Assembly: GCF_900637655.1 (NCBI RefSeq)
Contig: NZ_LR134384.1
Span: forward strand, 1,178,001 to 1,242,000
Direction of reading: 5' to 3'
From: Segatella oris
GTDB taxonomy: Bacteria; Bacteroidota; Bacteroidia; Bacteroidales; Bacteroidaceae
Length of the DNA stretch: 64,000 nt
The notes beneath the pieces are model-generated. The model was not told the origin of the DNA, searched no databases, and saw nothing but the letters and a program-made list of their open reading frames with translations. Below are positions 18,681-27,641 of this stretch, piece after piece (position 1 is the first letter of the stretch; each line of letters begins with the position of its first letter). The translations under genes were made by a program, and so were the position numbers.

Positions 18681-21600
18681 ATGCGACATCTCATTTTATT
18701 GCTTTTTCTTTGTTTTGTCCGCTTCTCGGCATGGGCACAACCTGCTTATGTCATGAAGAGTAATGCGTCTTATCTGAACATGACGGGTGGACTTCCCAGT
18801 AATTTCGTCGATGATATCTATGCAGACAGCTATGGTTTTATGTGGATAGCCACGCATGGTGGCGGCCTTGTTCGCTATGATGGCTATGCCTATCGCTACT
18901 TTGGTGTGGGCAATGATGGCATGTCTTTGCGCAGTAACACCTGTCATAACATGGTGGAGGATAAGTTTCATCGGCTGTGGATAAGCTTTGATGAGTACAC
19001 CGAAGTGCTTGATCTGAAGACCATGAAGACGGTGGTTCCTGATAGCAGGAATGATGCCTTGCGCGGCATTCTCAACCAACTCTCCGTGAAAGTTTACCGC
19101 GACAGCAAGGAGGCTTTGTGGATTGTGAACCGTTCGTTCATCTATCATGTCACGTTAGATCATGAGGGGAAAGCTGTCCGTATATTGCAGATTGGTTATC
19201 ATGGCAATACTCCCGACATAGCTTTGGCCGATGTAGAGCGTAACGGTTCGGTGTGGGCGGCTATTGACGGTGGGCTGTATAAACTCGCCATAGAACGCGG
19301 AAGGCTCGTTAAGCACGTGATAAATCCTGCGTTTTCTCACATGAAAGAAAACTTTATCACCTCTTTGAAAGTGGTTCGGGGAGACGTTTGGATTGGCAGT
19401 TCGCAGGGGCTTCTGCGTTACAATCTTACTCAAAAGACATTGAGGAAATATCATCATAGCATGGCTGTTGGCTCTCTTTCGCACGACTATGTGTCGTCAC
19501 TTGCCGTGTCAGCCGAGGGGCAGTTGCTTGTCGGAACATTAGGGGGCGTGGACTTCTATCAGCCTACTACTGATGATTTCCTACATTGGAATGCAGGCAG
19601 CAAGACTAATCCTTTGAGCAGTAACTTCGTGAATTGCCTTTTTGTATATCATGGGTTCACATGGGTGGGAACGGAAACGGGAGGCATTACCAAATTAAAT
19701 CCGCGCCCTTTGCAATTGGAAAACTTCTCCCATACCGATGCACTTACCAGTCTTTCTCCGAATGCTGTGAATGCAATGTATGCTGAAACAGACGGTACAT
19801 TGTGGGTAGGTACCGTGGAAGGAGGGCTGAACCGCAAGGCAAAGGGCAGTAATGTTTTCACTCATTTCACGACAACCAACTCGGCATTGACACATAATGC
19901 CGTGTCAACTTTGGCTGCTGATGGGGATAAACGCTTGTGGATTGGTACGTGGGGAGGCGGACTTCACTTGATAGATATGCGCTCGCATGCCACCATTCAG
20001 AGGCTTTCCTTACCCGAAAACTATGCCCGATTAACGCAGTTTGTGGGTGCCTTGTGCTATGATCAGCGCAATCAACTGATGTGGATTGGCAGCAACGACG
20101 GCATCTATGCCTATGATCTTCGGCGCAAAGAGATATTCGAACCCTTCAAAGGTTGTGGAAACATCCGCGGAGCTATCGGCAGTATCATTGACAATACAGG
20201 TTGTCTTTGGATGGGCTGTGTGTCGGGTGTCGTGAAAATCGATCTGAAATCCAACCGAAAGTCCCCGCATCTTTTCTCCTATACTCATTTTTCAACGAAG
20301 CTGGATAACCCGAAAAGCGGTATTATCGACAAGCTTTGTGCTTTCTGTCAGAGCCACGATGGGACATTATGGTTAGGCAGTAACGGTTATGGTCTGTATA
20401 AAAGAATGACGGATAGAAACGGGAAGACCGTCTTCAAAGCCTATACCCAGCGAGACGGCTTGGCAAATAATGCGGTGAAAGGGATTGTGGAAGACCATAA
20501 CGGAATGCTGTGGATAACCACAGATAATGGGCTTTCTCAGTTCAATCCTCACACGGAAGCATTTACTAATTACACGGTCAGCGACGGTCTGCTTTCATCA
20601 CAGTTTTATTGGAATTCGGCTGTCAGTGGGGCTGACGGAACTTTATATTTGGGAAGTGATAAAGGCGTAACGGTGCTTCATGGCGATAATTCTGCTTCGC
20701 TTTATCATGGCAGACTTCGTTTCACACGCCTTATAGTGAATAATGAAGATGCTGTTGTGGGAACGTCTGTTCTTGATAACGACATTTCACAGGCCAAGAG
20801 AATACGCGTCAGTGAAGCTGATAAATCCATTATGTTTGAGTTTTCCTCGCTCAGTTACAGCAATGAAACGCAAGGCGTTTACAGTTGTCGAATGAAAGGA
20901 TTTGAGGATGATTGGATACAGTTGAAGCCCGGAGAGCACAGTATGCGCTATACCCATCTTCCCCCAGGTGACTATGAATTCCAGGTGAAGTATGTCTCTG
21001 CATTGAGTAAAGGGAATGATATGATGGCTTCAGTAGCCGTCAGTGTGGCCCCATATTTCTGGAAAAGCTGGTGGTTTGAACTGTTGTTGCTCGTCATAGT
21101 GAGCTTTATGGCGCGGTATTTCTATAAGCGTCGCGTGAGAGAACTGCGCAGAAAAGAGGCTGAACGACTGATGCAACCCATTGAAGATGCCTTGCGTGAG
21201 AGCGAAGAACCCTCGGAATTGCAGCATCGTATAGAGGAGATTCTCCATGTACAGCAAAAGGTAAGGCAGAGCAAACAGCGCAGTTTCCTGACTGATCAGA
21301 CTGAAATGGACGATAAGGAAAAGCCTTTCATGGATCAGGTAATGGCTGTTGTGGAGCAGAAATACATGGATTCAGAATTTGGAGTGGCAGAGTTGGCGGA
21401 AGCCTTAGGCATGAACCGCAGTATGCTGAGCCGCAGGTTGAATGTGGAAACAGGTTTTTCTACGAGTCAATTCCTACGCAACTATCGTTTAGATGTGGCG
21501 AAAAAGATACTCGTCAACAATCCACACGACCGCAACATCACCGAGATTGCCTACAAAGTAGGTTTCAATGATCCCAAATATTTCACGAGATGCTACAGCA

Positions 21601-21701
21601 AGAGATTTGGAGAAGCTCCTAAAAGAAGCCTCTCCAATGATGCTTCCTCAAAGGGAAAAGAAAGTGAACCGGCTTGCGAACAGCAGCAATCAACGCATTG
21701 A
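18681..21701 (+). CDS. Membrane-spanning propeller/Y_Y_Y sensor fused to an AraC DNA-binding domain, no kinase
   Basis: 1006 residues. A signal peptide ends at SAWAQ. About residues 25-690 form a two-component-regulator propeller pair with recurring blade motifs (LWIGTWGGGL, LWLGSNGYGL, LWITTDNGLSQ). A Y_Y_Y domain follows (about 720-785), then one membrane helix (about 796-818, WWFELLLLVIVSF), a charged cytoplasmic linker and an AraC-type helix-turn-helix (about 880-985, with AELAEALGMNRSMLSRRL and ITEIAYKVGFNDPKYFTRCY). The histidine-kinase, ATPase and receiver domains of a true hybrid two-component system are absent. It should therefore couple periplasmic oligosaccharide sensing directly to DNA, as SusR does. 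It probably activates the SusC/SusD/GH43 operon downstream. Confidence 0.88.
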   Translation: MRHLILLLFLCFVRFSAWAQPAYVMKSNASYLNMTGGLPSNFVDDIYADSYGFMWIATHGGGLVRYDGYAYRYFGVGNDGMSLRSNTCHNMVEDKFHRLWISFDEYTEVLDLKTMKTVVPDSRNDALRGILNQLSVKVYRDSKEALWIVNRSFIYHVTLDHEGKAVRILQIGYHGNTPDIALADVERNGSVWAAIDGGLYKLAIERGRLVKHVINPAFSHMKENFITSLKVVRGDVWIGSSQGLLRYNLTQKTLRKYHHSMAVGSLSHDYVSSLAVSAEGQLLVGTLGGVDFYQPTTDDFLHWNAGSKTNPLSSNFVNCLFVYHGFTWVGTETGGITKLNPRPLQLENFSHTDALTSLSPNAVNAMYAETDGTLWVGTVEGGLNRKAKGSNVFTHFTTTNSALTHNAVSTLAADGDKRLWIGTWGGGLHLIDMRSHATIQRLSLPENYARLTQFVGALCYDQRNQLMWIGSNDGIYAYDLRRKEIFEPFKGCGNIRGAIGSIIDNTGCLWMGCVSGVVKIDLKSNRKSPHLFSYTHFSTKLDNPKSGIIDKLCAFCQSHDGTLWLGSNGYGLYKRMTDRNGKTVFKAYTQRDGLANNAVKGIVEDHNGMLWITTDNGLSQFNPHTEAFTNYTVSDGLLSSQFYWNSAVSGADGTLYLGSDKGVTVLHGDNSASLYHGRLRFTRLIVNNEDAVVGTSVLDNDISQAKRIRVSEADKSIMFEFSSLSYSNETQGVYSCRMKGFEDDWIQLKPGEHSMRYTHLPPGDYEFQVKYVSALSKGNDMMASVAVSVAPYFWKSWWFELLLLVIVSFMARYFYKRRVRELRRKEAERLMQPIEDALRESEEPSELQHRIEEILHVQQKVRQSKQRSFLTDQTEMDDKEKPFMDQVMAVVEQKYMDSEFGVAELAEALGMNRSMLSRRLNVETGFSTSQFLRNYRLDVAKKILVNNPHDRNITEIAYKVGFNDPKYFTRCYSKRFGEAPKRSLSNDASSKGKESEPACEQQQSTH

Positions 21702-21858
21702 CAGCCGCTGTTCCATGATATGCTGTTTGAAATCAGGCAACTTGTTTAAAGTGAACTTTGTAAATATTTGAACCTTGTTTTTAACTTTTCAGCGCATGGG
21801 CAAATAGAAAAGATAAAGCAGGAAAATAGACTTTGCTTCACCATATTTCAGACCTTGG

Positions 21859-21968
21859 CCTGCAATTTGAGCTGTGAGGCGTTGCGGTTTGACGCAAAAC
21901 AGCGCGCTGTTTGGGTCAGAATACCGCGTGATATGATGCAGATTGCAGTGTAATTCGATACAAAACAT
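21859..21968 (+). repeat. 22-bp-period degenerate tandem repeat, array B
   Basis: Five consecutive 22-bp units begin at 21859, 21881, 21903, 21925 and 21947. The best one (21925) contains TGATGCAGATTGC. They have the same period, core and orientation as the arrays at 2786, 34224, 49050 and 61074. Confidence 0.75.
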
Positions 21969-22304
21969 GTCGCTTTTTAATGTGATTTCAGCTTGTTTCT
22001 TGTGCTGAAATTCATAACAACTTGATTATCAATAGATTGTAACCTTCAAGAAAACGGGCCTTATTTGGAGCGAGGACAGCTCTTATTTTAAATACGCGAG
22101 TATTCTGAAAGCAATTGTAAAGGTTTTTTAGAAAAGTCGTTTTTTACTTCATTATTTGTAATTATACGGCCAGAGTTCAATCTATTTTGTTAATGACGTT
22201 CCGTTGAAAGGTTGAGCAGTATGATTGCTCTTGTTATGCCATTCTAATGGACTTGTCAGAAAACTAAATGTGAAGCTGTTCTCAATCCATATTATATTTT
22301 AATC

Positions 22305-22339
22305 TTTTGTCCACCTTTTTGTGTCGTTTTGTCCACCTT
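22305..22339 (+). promoter_or_regulatory. Direct-repeat operator candidate for the arabinan locus
   Basis: TTTTGTCCACCTT occurs exactly twice, at 22305-22317 and 22327-22339, start to start 22 bp (two helix turns). A weaker TTTTTCCACTTT follows at 22342. The pair lies 19-53 bases upstream of the -7 box, where a -33 element would be expected and is missing. This is the geometry of an AraC-type activator site. The binder is probably the regulator at 18681-21701. Confidence 0.6.
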
Positions 22340-22357
22340 CCGTTTTTCCACTTTCCC

Positions 22358-22365
22358 TATCTTTG
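22358..22365 (+). promoter_or_regulatory. -7 box of the arabinan SusC operon
   Basis: TATCTTTG fits TANNTTTG and lies just after the 13-bp direct repeats. There is no TTTG at the normal 19-21 base spacing, so the promoter looks activator-dependent. Confidence 0.55.
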
Positions 22366-22595
22366 TCGGCGTAAACCTAATGAGTACAGCTATTAACCCC
22401 TATATATAGAGGAGAATTTTCATGAATAGGAAAATGCGGCAGACATGCGATTGCCGTTTTAACAAACTACTGTTTGCAGTCTGTATTTCAAGAAACAATG
22501 TTGTGAAGTAGTCTATGTCATGAAGTGGCTTGGCTTGAAGTTTGTCGATAAGAAAAGCTGAAGATTTATCAATAACAACCTAAAAATAACTAAAA

Positions 22596-25500
22596 ATGAG
22601 GAAACAACTAATCTCTGTGATGCTTTGTCTGGCAGCATTGGGCAGTCTGATGACCAGTCCGATGCCTGTGAGTGCTTCGGTATTGCAGTCACAAACCATC
22701 AAAACACAAGGTCAGGTGGTTGACGAACAGGGTGAACCTCTCATCGGTGTGAATGTGATGGTGAAAGGTTCAAGAACAGGTGCGGTGACCGATCTTGACG
22801 GTAAATTCCAGTTGGAAGTGCCCGCCAATGCAACGCTTGTCATCAGCTATGTGGGTTATAAAAGTCGCGAGGTTGCCGTTCGTAGCAGGGCAATCCTTGA
22901 TGCCGTACAGCTGTCTCCGGATAACCATGTGCTTGATCAAGTGGTTGTAGTGGGCTATGGAACGCAGAAGAAAGCCGACCTTACGGGTTCTGTATCTATC
23001 GTGAATGCCGAGGATTTGAAAAAGGTTTCAAACTCCAATATATCGACAATGCTTGAGGGAAAGGTGCCAGGTGTGCAAATCACTACAGACGGACAACCGG
23101 GTGCCGACCCTATGGTTAGAATTCGAGGCATCGGTTCTTTCGGCAGTACTGCACCTCTATATGTGGTCGATGGTGTGCCCGTTGGTACGACCATTCGCGA
23201 TTTTTCACCTAATGATATAGCCTCCATTCAAGTGTTGAAAGATGCTGCAGCCGGTGCAATCTATGGCTCGCGAGCTGCCAACGGCGTGATTATCATCACG
23301 ACAAAGAACGGTCAGAAAGACCAACCTTTGAAAGTTGATTACTCTGGTTACGTGGGAGTTGACAAGATTTCGAGTGGTGTTTACGATGTGATGAATGCCG
23401 ACCAATACAGCCAGTATATAGGTCAGGCATGTACAAACTCGGGTACTCCTATTCCCGGAGGCTATAAGTTGAACCCTGAAACGGGGCGTTATCAGTTTAT
23501 GGATAACACCGATACCGATTGGTTTAACGAGGTGTTTAAGACAGGAGTCAGGCAGAATCACAATGTAAACCTCAGCGGTGGCGGTGCACACAACACCTAT
23601 AATATCGCGCTTGACTACTTCCAACAGAAGGGAACTCTTGAGGGGGCAGGCCCCAACTACAAGCGTTATACGGCTCGTGTGAACAACACTATGGAAACGA
23701 AGTTCATTAAGTTCCGCACGAGTTTCGTCTATTCGCACTCCAATCAGGATAATATGGGACTCTCTAATGCCTCAGAATACGTGCAAGGTCTTTATGGAGA
23801 CGTGAGCAATGTGTTGCGTGGAACGCTGTTGATGCAGCCTACAATCAAGGCATACGACCCTTCTACGTGGGTGCTTGACGACAAGGTGGGTTTGGCAAAT
23901 GGCTATAAATACGATGCATACGGGTATGGAGTGTACTATGATAACATTCATGGTGACATCTCGGCTTCCAATCCTTTGCTCGTAAATCACCTCTTGCAGC
24001 GCAACACTTTGGTAGACCGTTTCGTGGGGAATGGCTCTGCTGACGTTGATTTGTTCAAGATGTTGGGCCTTAACAACAAGAACCACAGCTTGCATTACAA
24101 TCTGAACCTCTCTTACAGTAAGACGCATGCGAAGGACTTTACGTGGATTTCGGCATGGGCACAAAGCAACCGTGTGTACTTAGATAAGAGTAATGAGCGA
24201 CTCACGAAAGGCAGCCGTGACTATACAGATGCCTTGATTGAGAACACACTGACTTATGATGGGCATGTCGGTAAGCACAACATCAACCTCGTGTTGGGTC
24301 AGACCTACGAGGAAGAGCATACCGATTTGTTGACAGGGCAGGGCATTAATATGAACGAACCCTATTTCCTACAGCTGCAAAACAGTAAGAAACAATATGC
24401 CGAATCCTTTGAATTTACCCATGCGTTGAGTTCTTTCATTGGTCGCTTGAACTACAACTACGATGAGAAATATCTGCTTTCATTGGTCGTTCGACGTGAC
24501 GGAAGCTCCCGTTTGACGCGAGCCATCCGTTGGGGAACGTTTCCTTCGGTGTCATTAGGTTGGCGTTTCGACAAAGAAAAGTTCTTTCCTATCAGTCGAG
24601 ATGTGGTCAATATGTTCAAGGTTCGTGCCAGTTATGGTGTGCTTGGCAATGAGAATATCGGCGAATATCAATACATGGCAACCATGGCACGCAACAATAT
24701 GACCTACAGTTTCAATAATAAACCGGTGTCGGGTTCGGCAGTTTCGACCTTTGTCAATCAGAACATAGCTTGGGAAAAGAAGAAAACGACGAACGTTGGA
24801 ATTGATGTTGCCATGTTCAACAACCGCTTGGAGTTCACTGCCGAATGGTATAAGAACCGCTCGGAAGACTTGCTCTATGGTGTTCCTGTGCCCGAACAGG
24901 CTGGCGTTTCCAACACATCGGTGACGATGAATGCGGCTTCTATGGATAACAGTGGCTTTGAATTCTCGGCTACTTACCGCAATCGCGACCACGTGCTGAA
25001 GTATGAAATCGGTGCCAATTTGAGCACATTGAAGAATAAGGTCACTTCTTTGGGATTTGGAGACAAATATATCACGGGCGCATATGCTACATATGTGGGG
25101 CGCGAAATCGGCAAATTCTATGGCTGGGTGTATGAAGGCATTGCCCGTACACAGGCAGATTTAGACAATCATGCTACGCAGCAAGGAGCCAATATCGGTG
25201 ATTGCCTGTATAAAGATGTAAGTGGGCCGAACGGAGTTCCTGACGGCAAGATTGATGAAAACGACCAAGTGGTTTTGGGAAGCGGACTTCCCAAGGTGAA
25301 CTTTGGAGTGAATGTCCGGTTGGAATACAAGAACTTTGACTTGAATATCTCTACCTATGGTGCGCTCAACTATCATGTGTCTGATGATATCTACAATAGT
25401 CTGAACTCATGCTATGGCTGGGGAAACAAATCGGTGGACATGCTTGATGCCAACCGTTATTCGGAAGATGGGGCAACCTATCTGTCGGATGTGCCCCGCA

Positions 25501-25799
25501 CCTATGTGACTAATAATGCAACTTTAGGTTGGAACGACCTCTTCAGTTCGCGCAAAATACAGAATGCAGCCTATTGGAAGATTGCTAATGTAGAGTTGGG
25601 TTACAATTTCCCTAATAAGTGGTTTGGTGGTCTTGTCAGTGGTGTGCGTGCCTATATCTCGGCACAGAACCTCTATACTTTCACCAAATACCATGGTTAT
25701 AACGTTGACTATGCAGGTGGAACCTTTACTCCAGGCTATAATTTCTGTTCTTTCCCGAGTGCACGCAGTGTGATGTTTGGCCTTCACTTTACATTCTAA
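22596..25799 (+). CDS. SusC/RagA-family TonB-dependent outer-membrane transporter (arabinan locus)
   Basis: 1067 residues. A signal peptide ends near PVSAS. A carboxypeptidase-D-like regulatory domain (about 37-115, GQVVDEQGEPLIGVNVMV) is followed by the plug (VVVGYGTQKKADLTGSV, LYVVDGVPVG, AAGAIYGSRAANGVI) and a 22-strand-type beta-barrel ending in MFGLHFTF. The family imports oligosaccharides into the periplasm using TonB energy, with the SusD partner acting as lid. It is the first gene of an operon with SusD, a surface lipoprotein and two GH43 enzymes, so arabino-oligosaccharides are the inferred cargo. Confidence 0.95.
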   Translation: MRKQLISVMLCLAALGSLMTSPMPVSASVLQSQTIKTQGQVVDEQGEPLIGVNVMVKGSRTGAVTDLDGKFQLEVPANATLVISYVGYKSREVAVRSRAILDAVQLSPDNHVLDQVVVVGYGTQKKADLTGSVSIVNAEDLKKVSNSNISTMLEGKVPGVQITTDGQPGADPMVRIRGIGSFGSTAPLYVVDGVPVGTTIRDFSPNDIASIQVLKDAAAGAIYGSRAANGVIIITTKNGQKDQPLKVDYSGYVGVDKISSGVYDVMNADQYSQYIGQACTNSGTPIPGGYKLNPETGRYQFMDNTDTDWFNEVFKTGVRQNHNVNLSGGGAHNTYNIALDYFQQKGTLEGAGPNYKRYTARVNNTMETKFIKFRTSFVYSHSNQDNMGLSNASEYVQGLYGDVSNVLRGTLLMQPTIKAYDPSTWVLDDKVGLANGYKYDAYGYGVYYDNIHGDISASNPLLVNHLLQRNTLVDRFVGNGSADVDLFKMLGLNNKNHSLHYNLNLSYSKTHAKDFTWISAWAQSNRVYLDKSNERLTKGSRDYTDALIENTLTYDGHVGKHNINLVLGQTYEEEHTDLLTGQGINMNEPYFLQLQNSKKQYAESFEFTHALSSFIGRLNYNYDEKYLLSLVVRRDGSSRLTRAIRWGTFPSVSLGWRFDKEKFFPISRDVVNMFKVRASYGVLGNENIGEYQYMATMARNNMTYSFNNKPVSGSAVSTFVNQNIAWEKKKTTNVGIDVAMFNNRLEFTAEWYKNRSEDLLYGVPVPEQAGVSNTSVTMNAASMDNSGFEFSATYRNRDHVLKYEIGANLSTLKNKVTSLGFGDKYITGAYATYVGREIGKFYGWVYEGIARTQADLDNHATQQGANIGDCLYKDVSGPNGVPDGKIDENDQVVLGSGLPKVNFGVNVRLEYKNFDLNISTYGALNYHVSDDIYNSLNSCYGWGNKSVDMLDANRYSEDGATYLSDVPRTYVTNNATLGWNDLFSSRKIQNAAYWKIANVELGYNFPNKWFGGLVSGVRAYISAQNLYTFTKYHGYNVDYAGGTFTPGYNFCSFPSARSVMFGLHFTF

Positions 25800-25852
25800 T
25801 GGCTTGCAGATATATCCAATTCATCATGTAAAACATTAATAGATTATACAAA

Positions 25853-27604
25853 ATGAAACTATATAAACTATCTCTTGCCCTTGTGTTGGGGCTTGGCATG
25901 CTTGCTTCTTGTGGCGATAAATTAGAGTTGGTGAACCCCAATCAGCAGACAACGGGAACCTTTGGTTTTAATGCTGACGACTTGGAAGAGAGCGTTATAG
26001 CAGCTTATAACCATATCCGTATGGAGGGTTCTTATGCTCGTGTGGGATATATGATTGATGTATGCCGGGGTGATGAGGCTTGGAACTCATCACAGGTTTG
26101 GTATCTTCCATTCGACGATTTGAATGCACCAGTGACGCATGACATTTCGTTTTGGCCTTGGCGTGAATGGTATTACACCATTAATGTGTGTAATTTCGGT
26201 ATCTCGCGTTGTGGAGATAATGATGCGGTTTTAAGTGAGAGAATGCGCCGTATCAAGGGGCAGATGCTTTTCCTTCGTGCATTGTCTTATTATAACCTTG
26301 CCGGATATTATCAGAATCCACCGTTGATTACCGACTATGCCGGCTATTCTACGTTGGATGGTCTTTATGGAAAGAACAGTTCGTATGACGAGGTTTTGGA
26401 CCAAGTGGAAAAGGATTTCCAAGAGGCTATGACTTTACTTCCGTCACGTGATGCCGGTGGAGAGTGGGCCGGTGGACGTGCTACGAGTGGTGCAGCAGCT
26501 GGGTATTACGCCCGCACATTGATGCAACGCCATAAGTATAGCGAGGCTCTTGCGGTGCTGAAAGATATCATTGGTAGGAAATATGGCACTTATAAGCTGA
26601 TGCCCAACTATGGAGATAACTTCCGGGAAGGCTCGAAATATGAGAATAATGCCGAGAGTCTGTTTGAAGTTCAGTTCTTGGATAAAGAATCACAGGGAAC
26701 AGATGATGAGTGGACTCCTGTTAATACGAGTGTCAATGCCACACAAGGCTCAGCGATAGAAAGCAACTTTGCTCCTGGTGTTTATGGTGGTTGGGCTGAT
26801 GTTTCGGCCTCTCCTTGGCTCTATCAGCTGTTTAAGCAGGAGCGAACAATCAAGGGTAAGCTTGATCCTCGCCTTTATTGGACTATCGGAACGTATGAAA
26901 CTGATTGGGAAGGATTTGAGAATGGCAATGTAGGGTATACCAAACCAATGACTGCAACAGATACAGTGGTGACCAATAATAATAATGGTGGACTGCCAAT
27001 TGCAAAGAATACCAATATGCGTACAGGGCTTTACGACAAGGTTGTGACTGGCTTGCACGATGGTATTAACTTACGTCTGATGCGCTATTCTGATGTGCTC
27101 TTGCGTGCTGCCGAATGTGAGAACGAGGTGAATGGGCCTACGCAACAGGCGATTGATTGGATTAATCAAGTACGTCAACGTGCGGGATTAGTAGGTCTGA
27201 AATTAGCTGATTTCCCCACAGCGGATAAGTTGTTTGAGCAGATTGCCAACGTAGAACGCCCGAAAGAATTCGGCTGTGAGTTCGGTCGTGGCTTTGATTT
27301 GATACGCTGGGGCTTCTTCTATAGCGCTGACAGATTACAGCAATTGAAAGAACACGGCACGTTCCGTCGCTCGGTTCATCATGCCAAAGATGCTGTCAGT
27401 TATACACAAGTGGGCATTGATCCAGAACTGAAAAGTTCTTACGATACCTATGCTCAAGGGCATGAGTTCTTGCCAATTGTACAGGAATTAACAAATAAGA
27501 ATCCTAATCTTGAAGGTAATTCAGCCAATTATGGCAGTAATAATGCCACTTATTTCTTGGGAAAGGGCTGGACAGTTCGCCCTGTTGTAAGTCTTAGCCA
27601 TTAA
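25853..27604 (+). CDS. SusD/RagB-family glycan-binding lipoprotein (arabinan locus)
   Basis: 583 residues. A lipoprotein signal ends at MLASCGDK. The SusD fold shows in the TPR-like N-terminal helices (EESVIAAYNHIR, RRIKGQMLFLRALSYYNL) and the C-terminal RLMRYSDVLLRAAECENE, INQVRQRAGL and FGCEFGRGFDLIRWG motifs. It is the cell-surface lid and binding partner of the SusC encoded 53 bases upstream. The next gene follows at once, so the mRNA is shared. Confidence 0.95.
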   Translation: MKLYKLSLALVLGLGMLASCGDKLELVNPNQQTTGTFGFNADDLEESVIAAYNHIRMEGSYARVGYMIDVCRGDEAWNSSQVWYLPFDDLNAPVTHDISFWPWREWYYTINVCNFGISRCGDNDAVLSERMRRIKGQMLFLRALSYYNLAGYYQNPPLITDYAGYSTLDGLYGKNSSYDEVLDQVEKDFQEAMTLLPSRDAGGEWAGGRATSGAAAGYYARTLMQRHKYSEALAVLKDIIGRKYGTYKLMPNYGDNFREGSKYENNAESLFEVQFLDKESQGTDDEWTPVNTSVNATQGSAIESNFAPGVYGGWADVSASPWLYQLFKQERTIKGKLDPRLYWTIGTYETDWEGFENGNVGYTKPMTATDTVVTNNNNGGLPIAKNTNMRTGLYDKVVTGLHDGINLRLMRYSDVLLRAAECENEVNGPTQQAIDWINQVRQRAGLVGLKLADFPTADKLFEQIANVERPKEFGCEFGRGFDLIRWGFFYSADRLQQLKEHGTFRRSVHHAKDAVSYTQVGIDPELKSSYDTYAQGHEFLPIVQELTNKNPNLEGNSANYGSNNATYFLGKGWTVRPVVSLSH

Positions 27605-27641
27605 GTTGTTAGCTATTCATTCACTTCAAAAAACCAAACGT

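Larger units (their letters stand above)
21702..22595. other. Regulatory region between the AraC-type regulator and the arabinan SusC
   Basis: 894 bases without a gene. It holds repeat array B (21859-21968), an inverted repeat ATTTCAGC/GCTGAAAT (about 21985-22011), a 13-bp direct repeat (22305-22339), a -7 box (22358-22365) and a leader of about 225 bases with a small palindrome near 22397-22412. Confidence 0.6.
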
